Source of the DNA: a virus
Virus record (IMG/VR): IMGVR_UViG_3300034283_001919
Location: 40,068 to 104,067 of that record
Direction: 5' to 3' (one strand)
DNA: 64,000 bases
Shown piece by piece: positions 16,299-23,260 of the stretch (the first letter of the stretch is position 1; each line of letters opens with the position of its first letter). A program made the translations under genes and the position numbers. The notes under the pieces were generated by a model that was given only the letters and a program-made list of their open reading frames with translations, did no database searches and was not told where the DNA came from.

Positions 16299-16916
16299 TT
16301 ATTGTTTTGGACGATGACCCGTAACTGTTGGGTTCTTGAGAACAAATGCAATCCAGAAGTATTCTAAAACTGCAGCAACAGCATAAAAATGATCTGGTTC
16401 AGATGAGTTTCTAGGATCAACGGCCATATAATCTAAGATTTCAGACCAAGACAAATCTGTTTTGCCATAGTCTTCTAAAAGAGATTGAAAAGTTTTAAAG
16501 TCATCTTCAGAAATATAAATATTGTCAGAAGCAATAACTTTATTAATAGCAGAAAGCTGTTGTTGAACCATATGGCCAACAACATGAACTGAATTTTTGT
16601 GCAATTGAATGTTGTCTATAGGTTCTGAGATATTATAACCTTCAATACGAGCAATTGCTTCACAGTCTGCACAAGGGCATGGATTAAATCCATAGCCAAT
16701 TTCTGTGTGTTCACTGTGACAATAGCACGAATAGACAGGTCTAGTGGTATTAAACATAGATAGAATGTCAGTTGCTAAAGTATCATTAACACCGCTTTGA
16801 ACAAGCGATGAGTAAATGCCAACTTCAGCTTCAATATCCCATTCAGGATTTGAAACAACTTTGTAAGACTCTGTTTCAGGATCCCATATTACTTTTTTGT
16901 CATTAGGTTGATTCAT
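16299..16916 (-). CDS. hypothetical protein with Cys/His cluster (205 aa)
   Basis: The 205-residue protein has a Cys/His-rich centre (YSCYCHSEHTEIGYGFNPCP followed by CADC), suggesting metal binding. Helical flanks surround it, ending FWIAFVLKNPTVTGHRPKQ. The start MNQPNDKKVIWDPETESYKV follows AAGAGTAAATTTAAA. The family is unknown. Confidence 0.7.
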   Translation of the reverse strand: MNQPNDKKVIWDPETESYKVVSNPEWDIEAEVGIYSSLVQSGVNDTLATDILSMFNTTRPVYSCYCHSEHTEIGYGFNPCPCADCEAIARIEGYNISEPIDNIQLHKNSVHVVGHMVQQQLSAINKVIASDNIYISEDDFKTFQSLLEDYGKTDLSWSEILDYMAVDPRNSSEPDHFYAVAAVLEYFWIAFVLKNPTVTGHRPKQ

Positions 16917-16934
16917 TTTAAATTTACTCTTTCT

Positions 16935-17114
16935 TTAGAAATAATACCAAACTGAAGTTTTCATTTCCTCAGTCAGTTGTGACTCTTGATAGATAAGAAC
17001 TCCTCCATATTGTTGTTCAAGGACCTGTTCACAGTCTTGAAGATTACCACGATAAAGGATGAATTCATCTGCAGGGTCAACTACGTAATAGATAGTTTGA
17101 TTATTATTGTTCAT
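16935..17114 (-). CDS. hypothetical small protein (59 aa)
   Basis: The start at 17114 (MNNNNQTIYYVVDPADEFIL) follows TAGGAGAACTATA. A longer reading from 17171 would run through a tRNA-like T-loop and begins MGSNPITPTK, a typical translation artefact of tRNA 3' ends. The protein is acidic and of unknown function. Confidence 0.65.
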   Translation of the reverse strand: MNNNNQTIYYVVDPADEFILYRGNLQDCEQVLEQQYGGVLIYQESQLTEEMKTSVWYYF

Positions 17115-17147
17115 TATAGTTCTCCTAACTATAGATTTGATTTTAGT

Positions 17148-17250
17148 GGGTGTAATGGGATTTGAACCCAATTATGTATCTCACAGCTGATATAGCGGGG
17201 GAAGGCTATATTCAGGGTGGTCATTACCTTCCAGGCACCCGAAGGTGAGC
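17148..17250 (-). ncRNA. tRNA-like or structured RNA element
   Basis: The minus strand contains a convincing tRNA T-loop (TGGG TTCAAAT CCCA, 17158-17172) followed by CACCC, which can pair with GGGTG at 17236-17240 as an acceptor stem. A 7 bp stem ATATAGC/GCTATAT closes an 8 nt loop CTTCCCCC (17190-17213). The D arm is not canonical, acceptor positions 6 and 7 mismatch, and GGGTG can also pair locally with a nearer CACCC. It may be a degenerate tRNA or another folded RNA. A further 90 nt up to 17343 holds no gene. Confidence 0.35.
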
Positions 17251-17343
17251 ATATTTGTGCAGAGCATACTCAGGCTCCGTTAGCTAGCATTTTACCCTGG
17301 CTTACTACCATCCAGGTAACCTATAAATAGGAAATGCATTTTG

Positions 17344-17568
17344 TTACCAATCGTTACGAACGTGTGGGTTTTTGATTTCATTGATATACTCAACAGTATT
17401 TGTGACTGAATCATTAGCAATGGTTTTTAGGGCAAAACCAGTAGATTTAGTGATGTGCCATAGACCAAGAGCAGTGCCATAAAGCAATGTTCCTGCACCA
17501 ATGGCTGGCGCAACAACTCCATATTGAGCTGTTTTCTTAAATGTTGATTTAATTTTTGTAGTGTTCAT
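17344..17568 (-). CDS. small membrane-associated protein (74 aa)
   Basis: The start at 17568 (MNTTKIKSTFKKTAQYGVVA) is chosen for the ribosome site GGAGTTATT; an upstream in-frame ATG at 17646 lacks one. A glycine-rich hydrophobic segment (APAIGAGTLLYGTALGLWHI) suggests membrane association. The function is unknown. It is the last coding gene before the long non-coding region. Confidence 0.65.
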   Translation of the reverse strand: MNTTKIKSTFKKTAQYGVVAPAIGAGTLLYGTALGLWHITKSTGFALKTIANDSVTNTVEYINEIKNPHVRNDW

Positions 17569-17649
17569 AATAACTCCTGTTATTCTGGTTTTGTATGGGC
17601 GTATGGTCAATTGCCCGCAGGCAAATATCTTATAGAATGGAAGCACTTT

Positions 17650-18690
17650 ACATCATGATACTCAGCATGAGTTACTTTTAAATTAAGTAAGTAACAAACC
17701 ATAAGTGGTATATTCGGTTAGAAGAGCCTCAATATACCAGTGAGGGGTTTTTATCGCTAACCGTGCGATATTTCTACACGCACACACAATAAGCAGTGTG
17801 CAGTTGGAAACTTTAATCTTAAGAAGATTGGTCCTATTTTGCAAGGATAACAATGGGTACTAGATGGCTAACATACGCTGGGTTGGGATTGTACAATCCA
17901 ACAATTGAACCAGGGTAATGCATTCGTTCGCAGAGGTTATCACGGGATTTCGTATCAACCATAGTCTCAAAGAGACAGTTCTGTAGTCTCGGCTAAAGTG
18001 GCACTTGATTAGGCACTTCTCAATTGGAAACTTAAGGGTAACTCAATCGGGTTTTAGTCTAATCAGTTACAGACTCGCTATACAGACTCTTCTTAAGAAA
18101 TCTTGTGGTTCGCCGGCAAAACCAACGAACACGAATATTCTCAGGGGTATATCATATACTCTAGAAAGGAATAAGAGAGTATAGAGACACCTAATATAGG
18201 GGGAGATAATCTCCCATATTGGGTATACTTACATTTGCCGTGTCTAGTATACCCAAATGCATAACACCTTGGCAGGTTACATATGCATAGTTTTATAATG
18301 GGTATACCCCTGAGAGATATTAATATAAGCATTTGTCCAACAATAATATATATATTGCTATAGATACATTAGGGGATAAGTATACTTATACTAACGAAAA
18401 GGGTAGTTTCTTGGCAATCAGCCGTAGGTATCTACCAAACTATCATATGTTTGCTTTTGTTGCCTGGCCGGCAAATCCAAATGGAAATGCCTTAAAGCGG
18501 GACAACGGGCTAAAGATATCGATATGATACCTGCAATCATCTAACTGGGGGCCCAACCCCAGAGAACTTGAGATCGATTATAGATTTAGAATCTATGTAG
18601 GTACGAGTGTTACCTAATGTAGTAATGTACTCGTCAGTACACAACTACACAAGGTAGGACACAAGGATTGTTTCAGCGGATCAGTGCTAG
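17650..18690 (-). ncRNA. about 1 kb non-coding, hairpin-rich region; candidate large structured RNA
   Basis: No reading frame with a ribosome site occurs here. Many helices are visible: CGGTTAG/CTAACCG at 17718-17762 enclosing CCTC/GAGG, GCACAC/GTGTGC (17780-17801), AATCTT/AAGATT (17815-17829) and GGATTG/CAATCC (17885-17900). Others are GTCTC/GAGAC (near 17965), repeated GTATACCC arms (18142-18310) and CTGGGG/CCCCAG (18545-18564). Large ornate phage RNAs such as GOLLD and ROOL have this size and sit near phage tRNAs. Similarity to them is not established. The strand is inferred from flanking genes and UUCG-capped hairpins just upstream. Confidence 0.45.
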
Positions 18691-18734
18691 GTGAAATCAA
18701 ACCTAAGGATATATAGAGGGGGTTACACACAGCC

Positions 18735-18782
18735 TAGTCACCGAAGTGACCAGACTGGTGTCTTCACCAAGAGAACTTGGTG
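18735..18782 (-). terminator. two stable hairpins after the 141 aa gene, one with a UUCG loop
   Basis: On the minus strand, immediately after the stop at 18793, CACCAAG TTCT CTTGGTG (18765-18782) is followed by TGGTCAC TTCG GTGACTA (18735-18752). UUCG tetraloops closed by C-G are hallmarks of functional RNA. They may terminate or stabilise the upstream mRNA, or form the 5' edge of the following non-coding RNA. No T-run is present. Confidence 0.6.
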
Positions 18783-18792
18783 GCAAATCTCA

Positions 18793-19218
18793 TCAAACGA
18801 ACTTGATGGCGGGCACTGGTGCCAAACCGCAAATGCGTTCCGCAAAGCGGTCAGCATTCAGGATGATGGTCTGATAAGTGACACCCTTCTCAGAGAGATA
18901 GGGGACAGACTTGTCAGCGGTCAAGCAAGTGAACTCATAGTACACAACTTGGCCAGAAGCCTTTGCTGTGTTGAACCGAGAAACAATCTCAGAGTTCTCT
19001 TCTGCTGAAAACCAGAGTTCATACGCACCAGAGAAGTTCTGGTACTTGACGCCATCAGAGGCAACCGAGTCGAAACGAAGGTCGACTGGTACAGTGTTGG
19101 TAGCATCCATAATGCTAACCAAGAAAGCGAAGCGTTGACCATCAGCGGAACGCTTTTGGATTGGTGCTTGCTGAGTTGAGCCCTTGCCAGAAGCAAGAGC
19201 GTTGATACGGACTTTCAT
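18793..19218 (-). CDS. hypothetical protein (141 aa), possible beta-barrel
   Basis: The protein starts with TTTGGAGAAACT before ATG. Alternating beta-strand-like segments (GQRFAFLVSIMDATNTVPVD, QVVYYEFTCLTADKSVPYL) could form an OB-type fold as in phage single-strand DNA-binding proteins, but no signature residues prove this. It contains one in-frame CGG (TCT CGG TTC) read as Arg. Its composition is less AT-rich than the late genes. Confidence 0.65.
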   Translation of the reverse strand: MKVRINALASGKGSTQQAPIQKRSADGQRFAFLVSIMDATNTVPVDLRFDSVASDGVKYQNFSGAYELWFSAEENSEIVSRFNTAKASGQVVYYEFTCLTADKSVPYLSEKGVTYQTIILNADRFAERICGLAPVPAIKFV

Positions 19219-19530
19219 AGTTTCTCCAAACTACTACAAGAAACCCACGGATTGGGTCCCTATTTGAAAATTTAGAATAATATAATATTAAAACTTAAGA
19301 TATATGTCTATTAATAATATAGACGTAATTGTTTGCCGGCAAAATAACTATGCCTGATCAAGTCTAAGACATTGCTCCAACATATATATAAACATATATA
19401 AGATACTATTACAGCGTTCAGTAGGACAATCGTTCGCGGACTCCTCATACTATTCACTTAGTTCACTGGTTTCCAATCCCTGAAACGTGAGACTATAGAT
19501 ATAAACTAAAGACATATAAACGGTTGAAGG
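19219..19530. other. 312 nt gap with two degenerate promoter-like elements
   Basis: No gene with a ribosome site is visible. Degenerate copies of the array element occur at about 19288-19305 and 19500-19518. A small hairpin GTCTAT/ATAGAC lies at 19307-19325. The motif TGCCGGCAAA (19334) recurs in the non-coding region at 18112 and 18467. Confidence 0.4.
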
Positions 19531-19683
19531 TCACCCAGCTTTCGCTGGGGCCTTCTTCGCACGAGCCTTGCGAGGCTTCGACGAAGCAGCATGGAATGCT
19601 GCGTAATGACCACGGATGTGGTCGATGGACTGTGGTGTGATGTTGTTGCTTTCCAAGCGACAACGTGCGCAAATAGCGGACAT
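19531..19683 (-). CDS. small zinc-finger-like basic protein (50 aa)
   Basis: The product begins MSAICARCRLESNNITPQSI, with CARC at residues 5-8 and His22, His26 and His31 as possible further ligands. Its basic tail (PRKARAKKAPAKAG) matches the end of the 56-residue gene at 22701. AGGAGGTACACT precedes the ATG. The stop lies in the hairpin CCCAGC GAAA GCTGGG, a probable terminator stem shared nearly identically with that other gene. Confidence 0.7.
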   Translation of the reverse strand: MSAICARCRLESNNITPQSIDHIRGHYAAFHAASSKPRKARAKKAPAKAG

Positions 19684-19726
19684 AGTGTACCTCCTAAGGA
19701 CACTATGACATTTAAAGATCTATATA

Positions 19727-19801
19727 GATACAAGACTACATCTCTCGTCAGAGATGCAATCCTTGTGTGCCCGGACAGTCCTTGTTACAACTCCAGTCGG
19801 C
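19727..19801 (-). ncRNA. short non-coding transcription unit
   Basis: This about 75 nt segment lies between two array elements (19802 and 19703) with no ribosome site or frame. On the minus strand it carries a perfect hairpin CATCTCT GACG AGAGATG (19740-19757) and CCGGGCAC upstream. It is a candidate small RNA or extended leader of the zinc-finger gene. Confidence 0.4.
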
Positions 19802-19833
19802 ACTATAAGATTTAAAGATATACACACAGTATA

Positions 19834-19889
19834 ATCACTACACCATCTGTATAGCACTATGTGCATACAAGCTGGCGCGTGATAGTGGA
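19834..19889 (-). ncRNA. small RNA family, copy A
   Basis: This roughly 56 nt stretch directly follows the element at 19896 in transcription order. It shares three identical blocks with 23261-23314: CCACTATCACG at the 5' end, CACATAGTG in the middle and TAGTGAT at the 3' end. CACTAT can pair with the middle ATAGTG, or ATCAC with the terminal GTGAT, so alternative folds exist. No frame is present. Confidence 0.6.
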
Positions 19890-19936
19890 CGACAACTATA
19901 AGCTAAAGATATATATAAAGACCACAGTAACCCGAG

Positions 19937-20125
19937 CTAAGAAGCTCGAGCACTGCGGCGGTAACCAGCTTTGATTTCCAACAGCTTGAGAACCTGCTTG
20001 TCAGACAAGTTACCCTTAGCCCTGAAGGTCAGAAACATTGCACGACAAAACTTGTTTGAACGTTGATGTAGTTCTGCAAAGTCTAAAGCTTGGTCCACCA
20101 TTTTTGGTGTTACCCAGTCATTCAT
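19937..20125 (-). CDS. small helical basic protein (62 aa)
   Basis: The start follows AAAGGAGTCATCATC. The sequence MNDWVTPKMVDQALDFAELH continues with a helix-rich basic protein ending RRSARAS. The pattern DKQVLKLLEIKAGYRR could be DNA-binding. It is preceded by the element at 20148 as a monocistronic unit. The function is unknown. Confidence 0.7.
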   Translation of the reverse strand: MNDWVTPKMVDQALDFAELHQRSNKFCRAMFLTFRAKGNLSDKQVLKLLEIKAGYRRSARAS

Positions 20126-20179
20126 GATGATGACTCCTTTCGTCCCACTATAATTTAAAGATATATAATCCAGCTAAAC

Positions 20180-20521
20180 TCAGCCTTCCGAAGAAGACTG
20201 AGTAAAGCCAAGGGCTGCAAAGCGTTGGTCAATCGCTAGTGCTCCATAGCTCGGATGGTCAGGATTCCGAAGAGCGTTGAGAGTACTAGAGAACCGAAGA
20301 AGAACTTGGTTAGTAGGGCAGACAGCCTTGGCCAAAGCCTTCTGAATCTCCCAAGTCAAATAATCAAGACGCTTACGGTCCTGCTCATAAGCGTTGATTT
20401 GAGACTCGCACTCCTTCATGGTCTGATGAAGCGCAGCAATCTTGCTGTCAACAGAATCAATTTGCGTTTGCAAATCTTCCTGTTGTAATAGTAGGGATGT
20501 GACGGATGGCGTTGTTGCCAT
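20180..20521 (-). CDS. coiled-coil protein (113 aa)
   Basis: The start follows AAGGAGGTTCATT. Residues about 8-60 form an amphipathic coiled coil (LLQQEDLQTQIDSVDSKIAA, MKECESQINAYEQD). The C-terminal half is globular and unknown. It contains in-frame CTT CGG AAT read as Arg without frame change, so CGGA alone is not sufficient for shifting in this region. Confidence 0.75.
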   Translation of the reverse strand: MATTPSVTSLLLQQEDLQTQIDSVDSKIAALHQTMKECESQINAYEQDRKRLDYLTWEIQKALAKAVCPTNQVLLRFSSTLNALRNPDHPSYGALAIDQRFAALGFTQSSSEG

Positions 20522-20580
20522 AATGAACCTCCTTAGGTCACTATGAAATTTAAAGATATATAAAGCTCAAACAACGAACC

Positions 20581-20739
20581 CTAAAAGGGCTCGTCGTCCG
20601 ATGACTGGTAATCGTCGTCAGAAACAACGACTTCGCCAAATCCATTCAAACGATGATGAAAACACCATTCGTCTTGATGTGATGGACTCTCAAAGTCAGG
20701 CGCAAGTTGCCCGCAACGAGGACAGTTAGTAACAAACAT
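20581..20739 (-). CDS. small zinc-binding-like protein (52 aa)
   Basis: The start at 20739 follows GGAGGTTCAAC. The protein MFVTNCPRCGQLAPDFESPS has CPRC (residues 6-9) and WCFHH (25-29) as likely zinc ligands, and an acidic Ser/Asp tail (SDDDYQSSDDEPF). An in-frame ATG at 20862 would run back through the preceding element and is rejected. Confidence 0.7.
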   Translation of the reverse strand: MFVTNCPRCGQLAPDFESPSHQDEWCFHHRLNGFGEVVVSDDDYQSSDDEPF

Positions 20740-20784
20740 GTTGAACCTCCTTAGTTCGCTATGAAATTTAAAGATATATAATAA

Positions 20785-20901
20785 TAGAAAAACCCAGAAC
20801 GATAAACGTTCTGAGCTTTCTGGTACCCAGCTGATGGAGCCTGCGCTGTGTTGACCCACCATTTACTCCGACCATCGAATAGCCGTCGGTACAGCCTACC
20901 A
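20785..20901 (-). ncRNA. small RNA unit ending in an intrinsic terminator
   Basis: From the element at 20902 about 110 nt run leftward without a ribosome site. They end in the terminator CAGAACG TTTAT CGTTCTG followed by GGTTTTT (20788-20813). An internal CCGAC/GTCGG helix is visible. The segment CTGGGTACCAGA also occurs in the unit at 23138-23218. An independent small RNA is the simplest reading. Confidence 0.55.
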
Positions 20902-20944
20902 CTATGAAATTTAAAGATATATAAACAAGGAAAAGTCCCTCAGC

Positions 20945-21178
20945 CTAAGCTGAGGTCCCTTCCTTGGGCAAACGCAGAAGTGTAATGGTCTTCCAAGATT
21001 TACGCTTGTTCGCGGATGTTTTCAACACGAGGCAACGGTCATGGGTGCTCCAATGCAAGCCAGAGCCTGCGTAATCAGCCCAGTCGCTAAAAGCCCAAAT
21101 GTTGAAACAGCCAATCTTGCGCCATTCCATGCCGTGTGGATTGCCAATGTTACGAAAGAATAAAATCGCATTCTTCAT
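20945..21178 (-). CDS. hypothetical protein (77 aa)
   Basis: The ATG follows AAAGGAGAACACA. The 77-residue protein is Trp- and Lys-rich (FNIWAFSDWADYAGSGLHWS) and of unknown function. The stop codon lies in the hairpin CCTCAGC TTAG GCTGAGG, probably a terminator. It is preceded by the element at 21201. Confidence 0.7.
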   Translation of the reverse strand: MKNAILFFRNIGNPHGMEWRKIGCFNIWAFSDWADYAGSGLHWSTHDRCLVLKTSANKRKSWKTITLLRLPKEGTSA

Positions 21179-21244
21179 TGTGTTCTCCTTTCAAGAGTTC
21201 ATATAAGTATTTAAAGGTATATAAGACATGAGAGTTAACCCAGC

Positions 21245-21439
21245 CTAAGCCGAGTCAACTCCACACAACCAACAATACGATGCAGCAGGTGCAACATCGA
21301 GCCCGTTTAAGTAGCGCTGCTGCTCAAGGTCACTCATACCGTTGTTCTCGTTGATGTCGTAGTCATTTTCAATACAACGTTCACAGACCACAGCATCGAC
21401 GCCTTCGCCTTTTCCATCTGGCATAATAAATAATCTCAT
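21245..21439 (-). CDS. small Cys-rich protein (64 aa)
   Basis: The start at 21439 (MRLFIMPDGKGEGVDAVVCE) follows AAAGGAGTTATT. CERC (residues 19-22) and CWLC (57-60) form a two-knuckle zinc-ribbon pattern. It is monocistronic behind the element at 21463. Confidence 0.7.
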   Translation of the reverse strand: MRLFIMPDGKGEGVDAVVCERCIENDYDINENNGMSDLEQQRYLNGLDVAPAASYCWLCGVDSA

Positions 21440-21482
21440 AATAACTCCTTTCAAAAGTCGAACTATAATTTAAAGATATATA

Positions 21483-21596
21483 CCTTTCAGCATAGATCCT
21501 CGGGAGAATGACTCCCGAAGATCTTAGTTGCATTATCGCCTAGTGCTGTGCTAGACCCGAAGAACCACTTCGCTGGTTGGTTTTGTTGGCAACTCA
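21483..21596 (-). ncRNA. small RNA unit with long terminal hairpin
   Basis: About 110 nt follow the element at 21597 with no credible frame. They end in a roughly 13 bp hairpin AGATCTTCGGGAG/CTCCCGAGGATCT (21498-21529 area). A second hairpin around CGAAGTGGTTCTTCG is upstream. It is probably an independently transcribed structured RNA. Confidence 0.5.
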
Positions 21597-21630
21597 CTAT
21601 AAAATTTAAAAGATATATACAAGTGGATAA

Positions 21631-21786
21631 TCACGACGCCGAAACGTCGTGATCACCACTGACCAGAAGTGTGTAAATGGCAGACTCGCATTCACCACAA
21701 TCTGGGTCATAGTCAATAACCATCTGCTTGAGATCGATGTGACAAGTCGAACAATACCAAGCATCTTTGTCAAAATCATAATACAT
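21631..21786 (-). CDS. small zinc-ribbon-like protein (51 aa)
   Basis: The start follows AAGGAGGTTCATT. The sequence MYYDFDKDAWYCSTCHIDLK contains CSTC (12-15) and CGEC (30-33), a zinc-ribbon layout. The stop lies inside the hairpin ATCACGACG/CGTCGTGAT (21629-21653), a probable terminator. Two elements (21806 and 21851) precede it in tandem. Confidence 0.7.
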   Translation of the reverse strand: MYYDFDKDAWYCSTCHIDLKQMVIDYDPDCGECESAIYTLLVSGDHDVSAS

Positions 21787-21835
21787 AATGAACCTCCTTA
21801 GTTCACTAAAGTATTTAAAGATATATAATCACCCT

Positions 21836-21850
21836 GCGCGTGATAGTGGA
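21836..21850 (-). ncRNA. partial third copy of the small RNA 5' segment
   Basis: GCGCGTGATAGTGGAC here is identical to the corresponding part of copy A (19876-19891) and follows the variant element at 21851 (ACTAAAG type). Only the 5' portion is present before the next element at 21806. It looks like a truncated paralogue. Confidence 0.45.
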
Positions 21851-21882
21851 CTATGGACTAAAGGTGTATAAATACAACGGAC

Positions 21883-22062
21883 TTACCCTGGATTACTCCA
21901 GGGGGTCTCGCCGGGTGCCCCAACGGCCAACCATGTTTCAAACATGTTGATTTCCTTTAGGGTGAACCCATTGTCACACATTTCACATAGTTCATCAATC
22001 AATACTTGATTACGACCACATTTCACACATGCTCCACGTCCGTCTTCGTCTACATTAGACAT
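21883..22062 (-). CDS. small zinc-ribbon-like protein (59 aa)
   Basis: The start at 22062 (MSNVDEDGRGACVKCGRNQV) follows AAAGGAGTTATT. CVKC (12-15) and CEMC (26-29) are typical zinc knuckles. The C-terminal half is helical and ends PWSNPG. The stop is within the hairpin CCTGGA GTA ATCCAGG. Confidence 0.7.
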   Translation of the reverse strand: MSNVDEDGRGACVKCGRNQVLIDELCEMCDNGFTLKEINMFETWLAVGAPGETPWSNPG

Positions 22063-22107
22063 AATAACTCCTTTCACAAGTCACACTATAAAATTTAAAG
22101 ATATATA

Positions 22108-22167
22108 CACAATAAGAAACAATGCACTGCAGTCCAGTGCCCCATCGGTTTGCAATTGCTTCTCACT
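22108..22167 (-). ncRNA. short non-coding unit with hairpin
   Basis: About 58 nt follow the element at 22168 without ribosome site or frame. The hairpin GCACTG GACTG CAGTGC (22121-22137 area) is near the end. It is a candidate small RNA, or a tandem promoter leader for the gene at 21883. Confidence 0.4.
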
Positions 22168-22199
22168 CTATAATTTAAAGATATATAACAATTAGGTAA

Positions 22200-22318
22200 A
22201 TAGTCACTGCACCGCTCTTAAGCGGGTAAGATCAGTGACTACCAACAAGATCCCAGTTCATGACGAACCGGACTGCACGTCTGCAGCGGGATGAGTCTTG
22301 TCTGTGCCATCTCTCCCA
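22200..22318 (-). ncRNA. small RNA unit with terminator-like hairpin
   Basis: About 115 nt follow the element at 22319. A 23-codon frame exists but its GGGAG is only 2 nt from the ATG, so I do not call it. The unit ends in TAGTCACTG/CAGTGACTA enclosing CCGCTTAAGAGCGG (22202-22241). An independently expressed RNA is likely. Confidence 0.45.
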
Positions 22319-22388
22319 CTATAAGATTTAAAGATATATACAATAGCCAAATACACCCAACCTAAAAGGCTGAGTGTACTTGACCTGG

Positions 22389-22643
22389 TCAAGGCAACTG
22401 AATGCGGTCACCGACATCGATAACACCACCATACTGATCTACCAATTGATCAATGGCGGTGATGATACCGGAGGTGCAATGCGCATGTGCGATTGACCAA
22501 ATAGTCTCGCCTCTTGCAACAACATGCAATGCATGGTCGCAATCGGCAGGTGGCTCTTGAACGAGCACCTTGATGACTGGGATAAAGGCGATAAACAGTA
22601 CAACTGCTACCGCAATACGACGTCGTAGATACACGTAATACAT
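22389..22643 (-). CDS. membrane-anchored LysM protein (84 aa)
   Basis: The start at 22643 (MYYVYLRRRIAVAVVLFIAF) has GGAG 6 nt upstream; an ATG at 22667 lies too close to the array element. One N-terminal transmembrane helix is followed by a LysM domain (LHVVARGETIWSIAHAHCTS ... VGDRIQLP). LysM binds peptidoglycan or chitin, so the protein probably sits at the host envelope and contacts cell wall. It is monocistronic behind the element at 22669. Confidence 0.8.
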   Translation of the reverse strand: MYYVYLRRRIAVAVVLFIAFIPVIKVLVQEPPADCDHALHVVARGETIWSIAHAHCTSGIITAIDQLVDQYGGVIDVGDRIQLP

Positions 22644-22700
22644 GTAATCTCCATTCTGTAGGGACATACTATAATTTAAAGATATATAAATAGTTGAAGG

Positions 22701-22871
22701 TTACCCAGCTTTCGCTGGGGCCTTCTTGAGCTGACCATTAACCAACTCAAACTTGAGCTGACGATTAGCAAACTCAACGTTAGCCTCGATGAGGGTGATG
22801 AGTGCACGACGTGAATCGTCGCTAATCAACGACCAGATAGAGTGCCGACAGATAATAGCTTTCTTAGCCAT
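22701..22871 (-). CDS. hypothetical basic protein (56 aa)
   Basis: The start follows AGGAGGTTCATT. The protein MAKKAIICRHSIWSLISDDS ends LKKAPAKAG, the same basic tail and terminator hairpin as the gene at 19531. This suggests a shared or duplicated 3' end. The function is unknown. Confidence 0.7.
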   Translation of the reverse strand: MAKKAIICRHSIWSLISDDSRRALITLIEANVEFANRQLKFELVNGQLKKAPAKAG

Positions 22872-22933
22872 AATGAACCTCCTAAGTTCTCTATGAAATT
22901 TAAAGGTATATAAATCAGGGAAGTTAACCCAGC

Positions 22934-23095
22934 TTACGCTGAGCCAACTCCAGTGCAATCATGATCTTCCACATCGGTAGAACCACATTTGCAAACGCAA
23001 CGATGATCATCCAACGTGCATCCACAGTATTCACACCATCCACAGTAATCATACTTGTCTTCAATTTCCTTAGTGCAGTGTCCACATGTCCACAT
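22934..23095 (-). CDS. multi-Cys zinc-ribbon protein (53 aa)
   Basis: The start at 23095 follows AAAGGAGTTATT. MWTCGHCTKEIEDKYDYCGW and the following CEYCGC, HRCVCKC and DHDC give about ten Cys, enough for two or three zinc sites. It is preceded by the element at 23118. A nucleic-acid-binding or host-protein adaptor role is plausible. Confidence 0.7.
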   Translation of the reverse strand: MWTCGHCTKEIEDKYDYCGWCEYCGCTLDDHRCVCKCGSTDVEDHDCTGVGSA

Positions 23096-23137
23096 AATAA
23101 CTCCTTTCACGAGCAAACTATAATTTAAAGATATATA

Positions 23138-23218
23138 AATCAGTAGTCTCTACCTCCCAAAAGGGAAGTAAAGACCAAGTCCACGATAGCTCTGGTACCC
23201 AGTTGCATATCGCTCATA
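23138..23218 (-). ncRNA. small RNA unit
   Basis: About 80 nt follow the element at 23219 without a frame or ribosome site. They end in the hairpin TTTACTTCCC TTTT GGGAGGTAGA (23148-23172). It shares CTGGGTACCAGA with the unit at 20785-20901, so the two may be related. Confidence 0.45.
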
Positions 23219-23260
23219 CTATGATTTAAAGGTATGTACAATACATACATACATATATAC

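Noticed and set aside
16935-17171. Longer form of the 59-residue gene starting at 17171
   Set aside because: The extra N-terminus is a translation of a tRNA-like T-loop; the internal ATG at 17114 has a good ribosome site.
17148-17250. The tRNA-like element as the CGGA decoder
   Set aside because: Its 8-nt loop lacks UCCG, and the D arm and acceptor are not canonical. It is kept only as a lead.
18141-18527. Two 63-64 codon open frames in the 1 kb non-coding region
   Set aside because: Neither has a ribosome site, they run back to back on opposite strands through hairpin arms, and the composition is unlike neighbouring genes.
19506-19733. A 75-codon frame over the zinc-finger gene at 19531
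   Set aside because: It starts inside the promoter-like element and lacks a ribosome site. The 50-residue frame with AGGAGG and the shared C-terminal tail is the real gene.
22239-22310. A 23-codon gene in the unit at 22200-22318
   Set aside because: The ribosome site is only 2 nt from the ATG and codons show no bias; the segment folds well as RNA.
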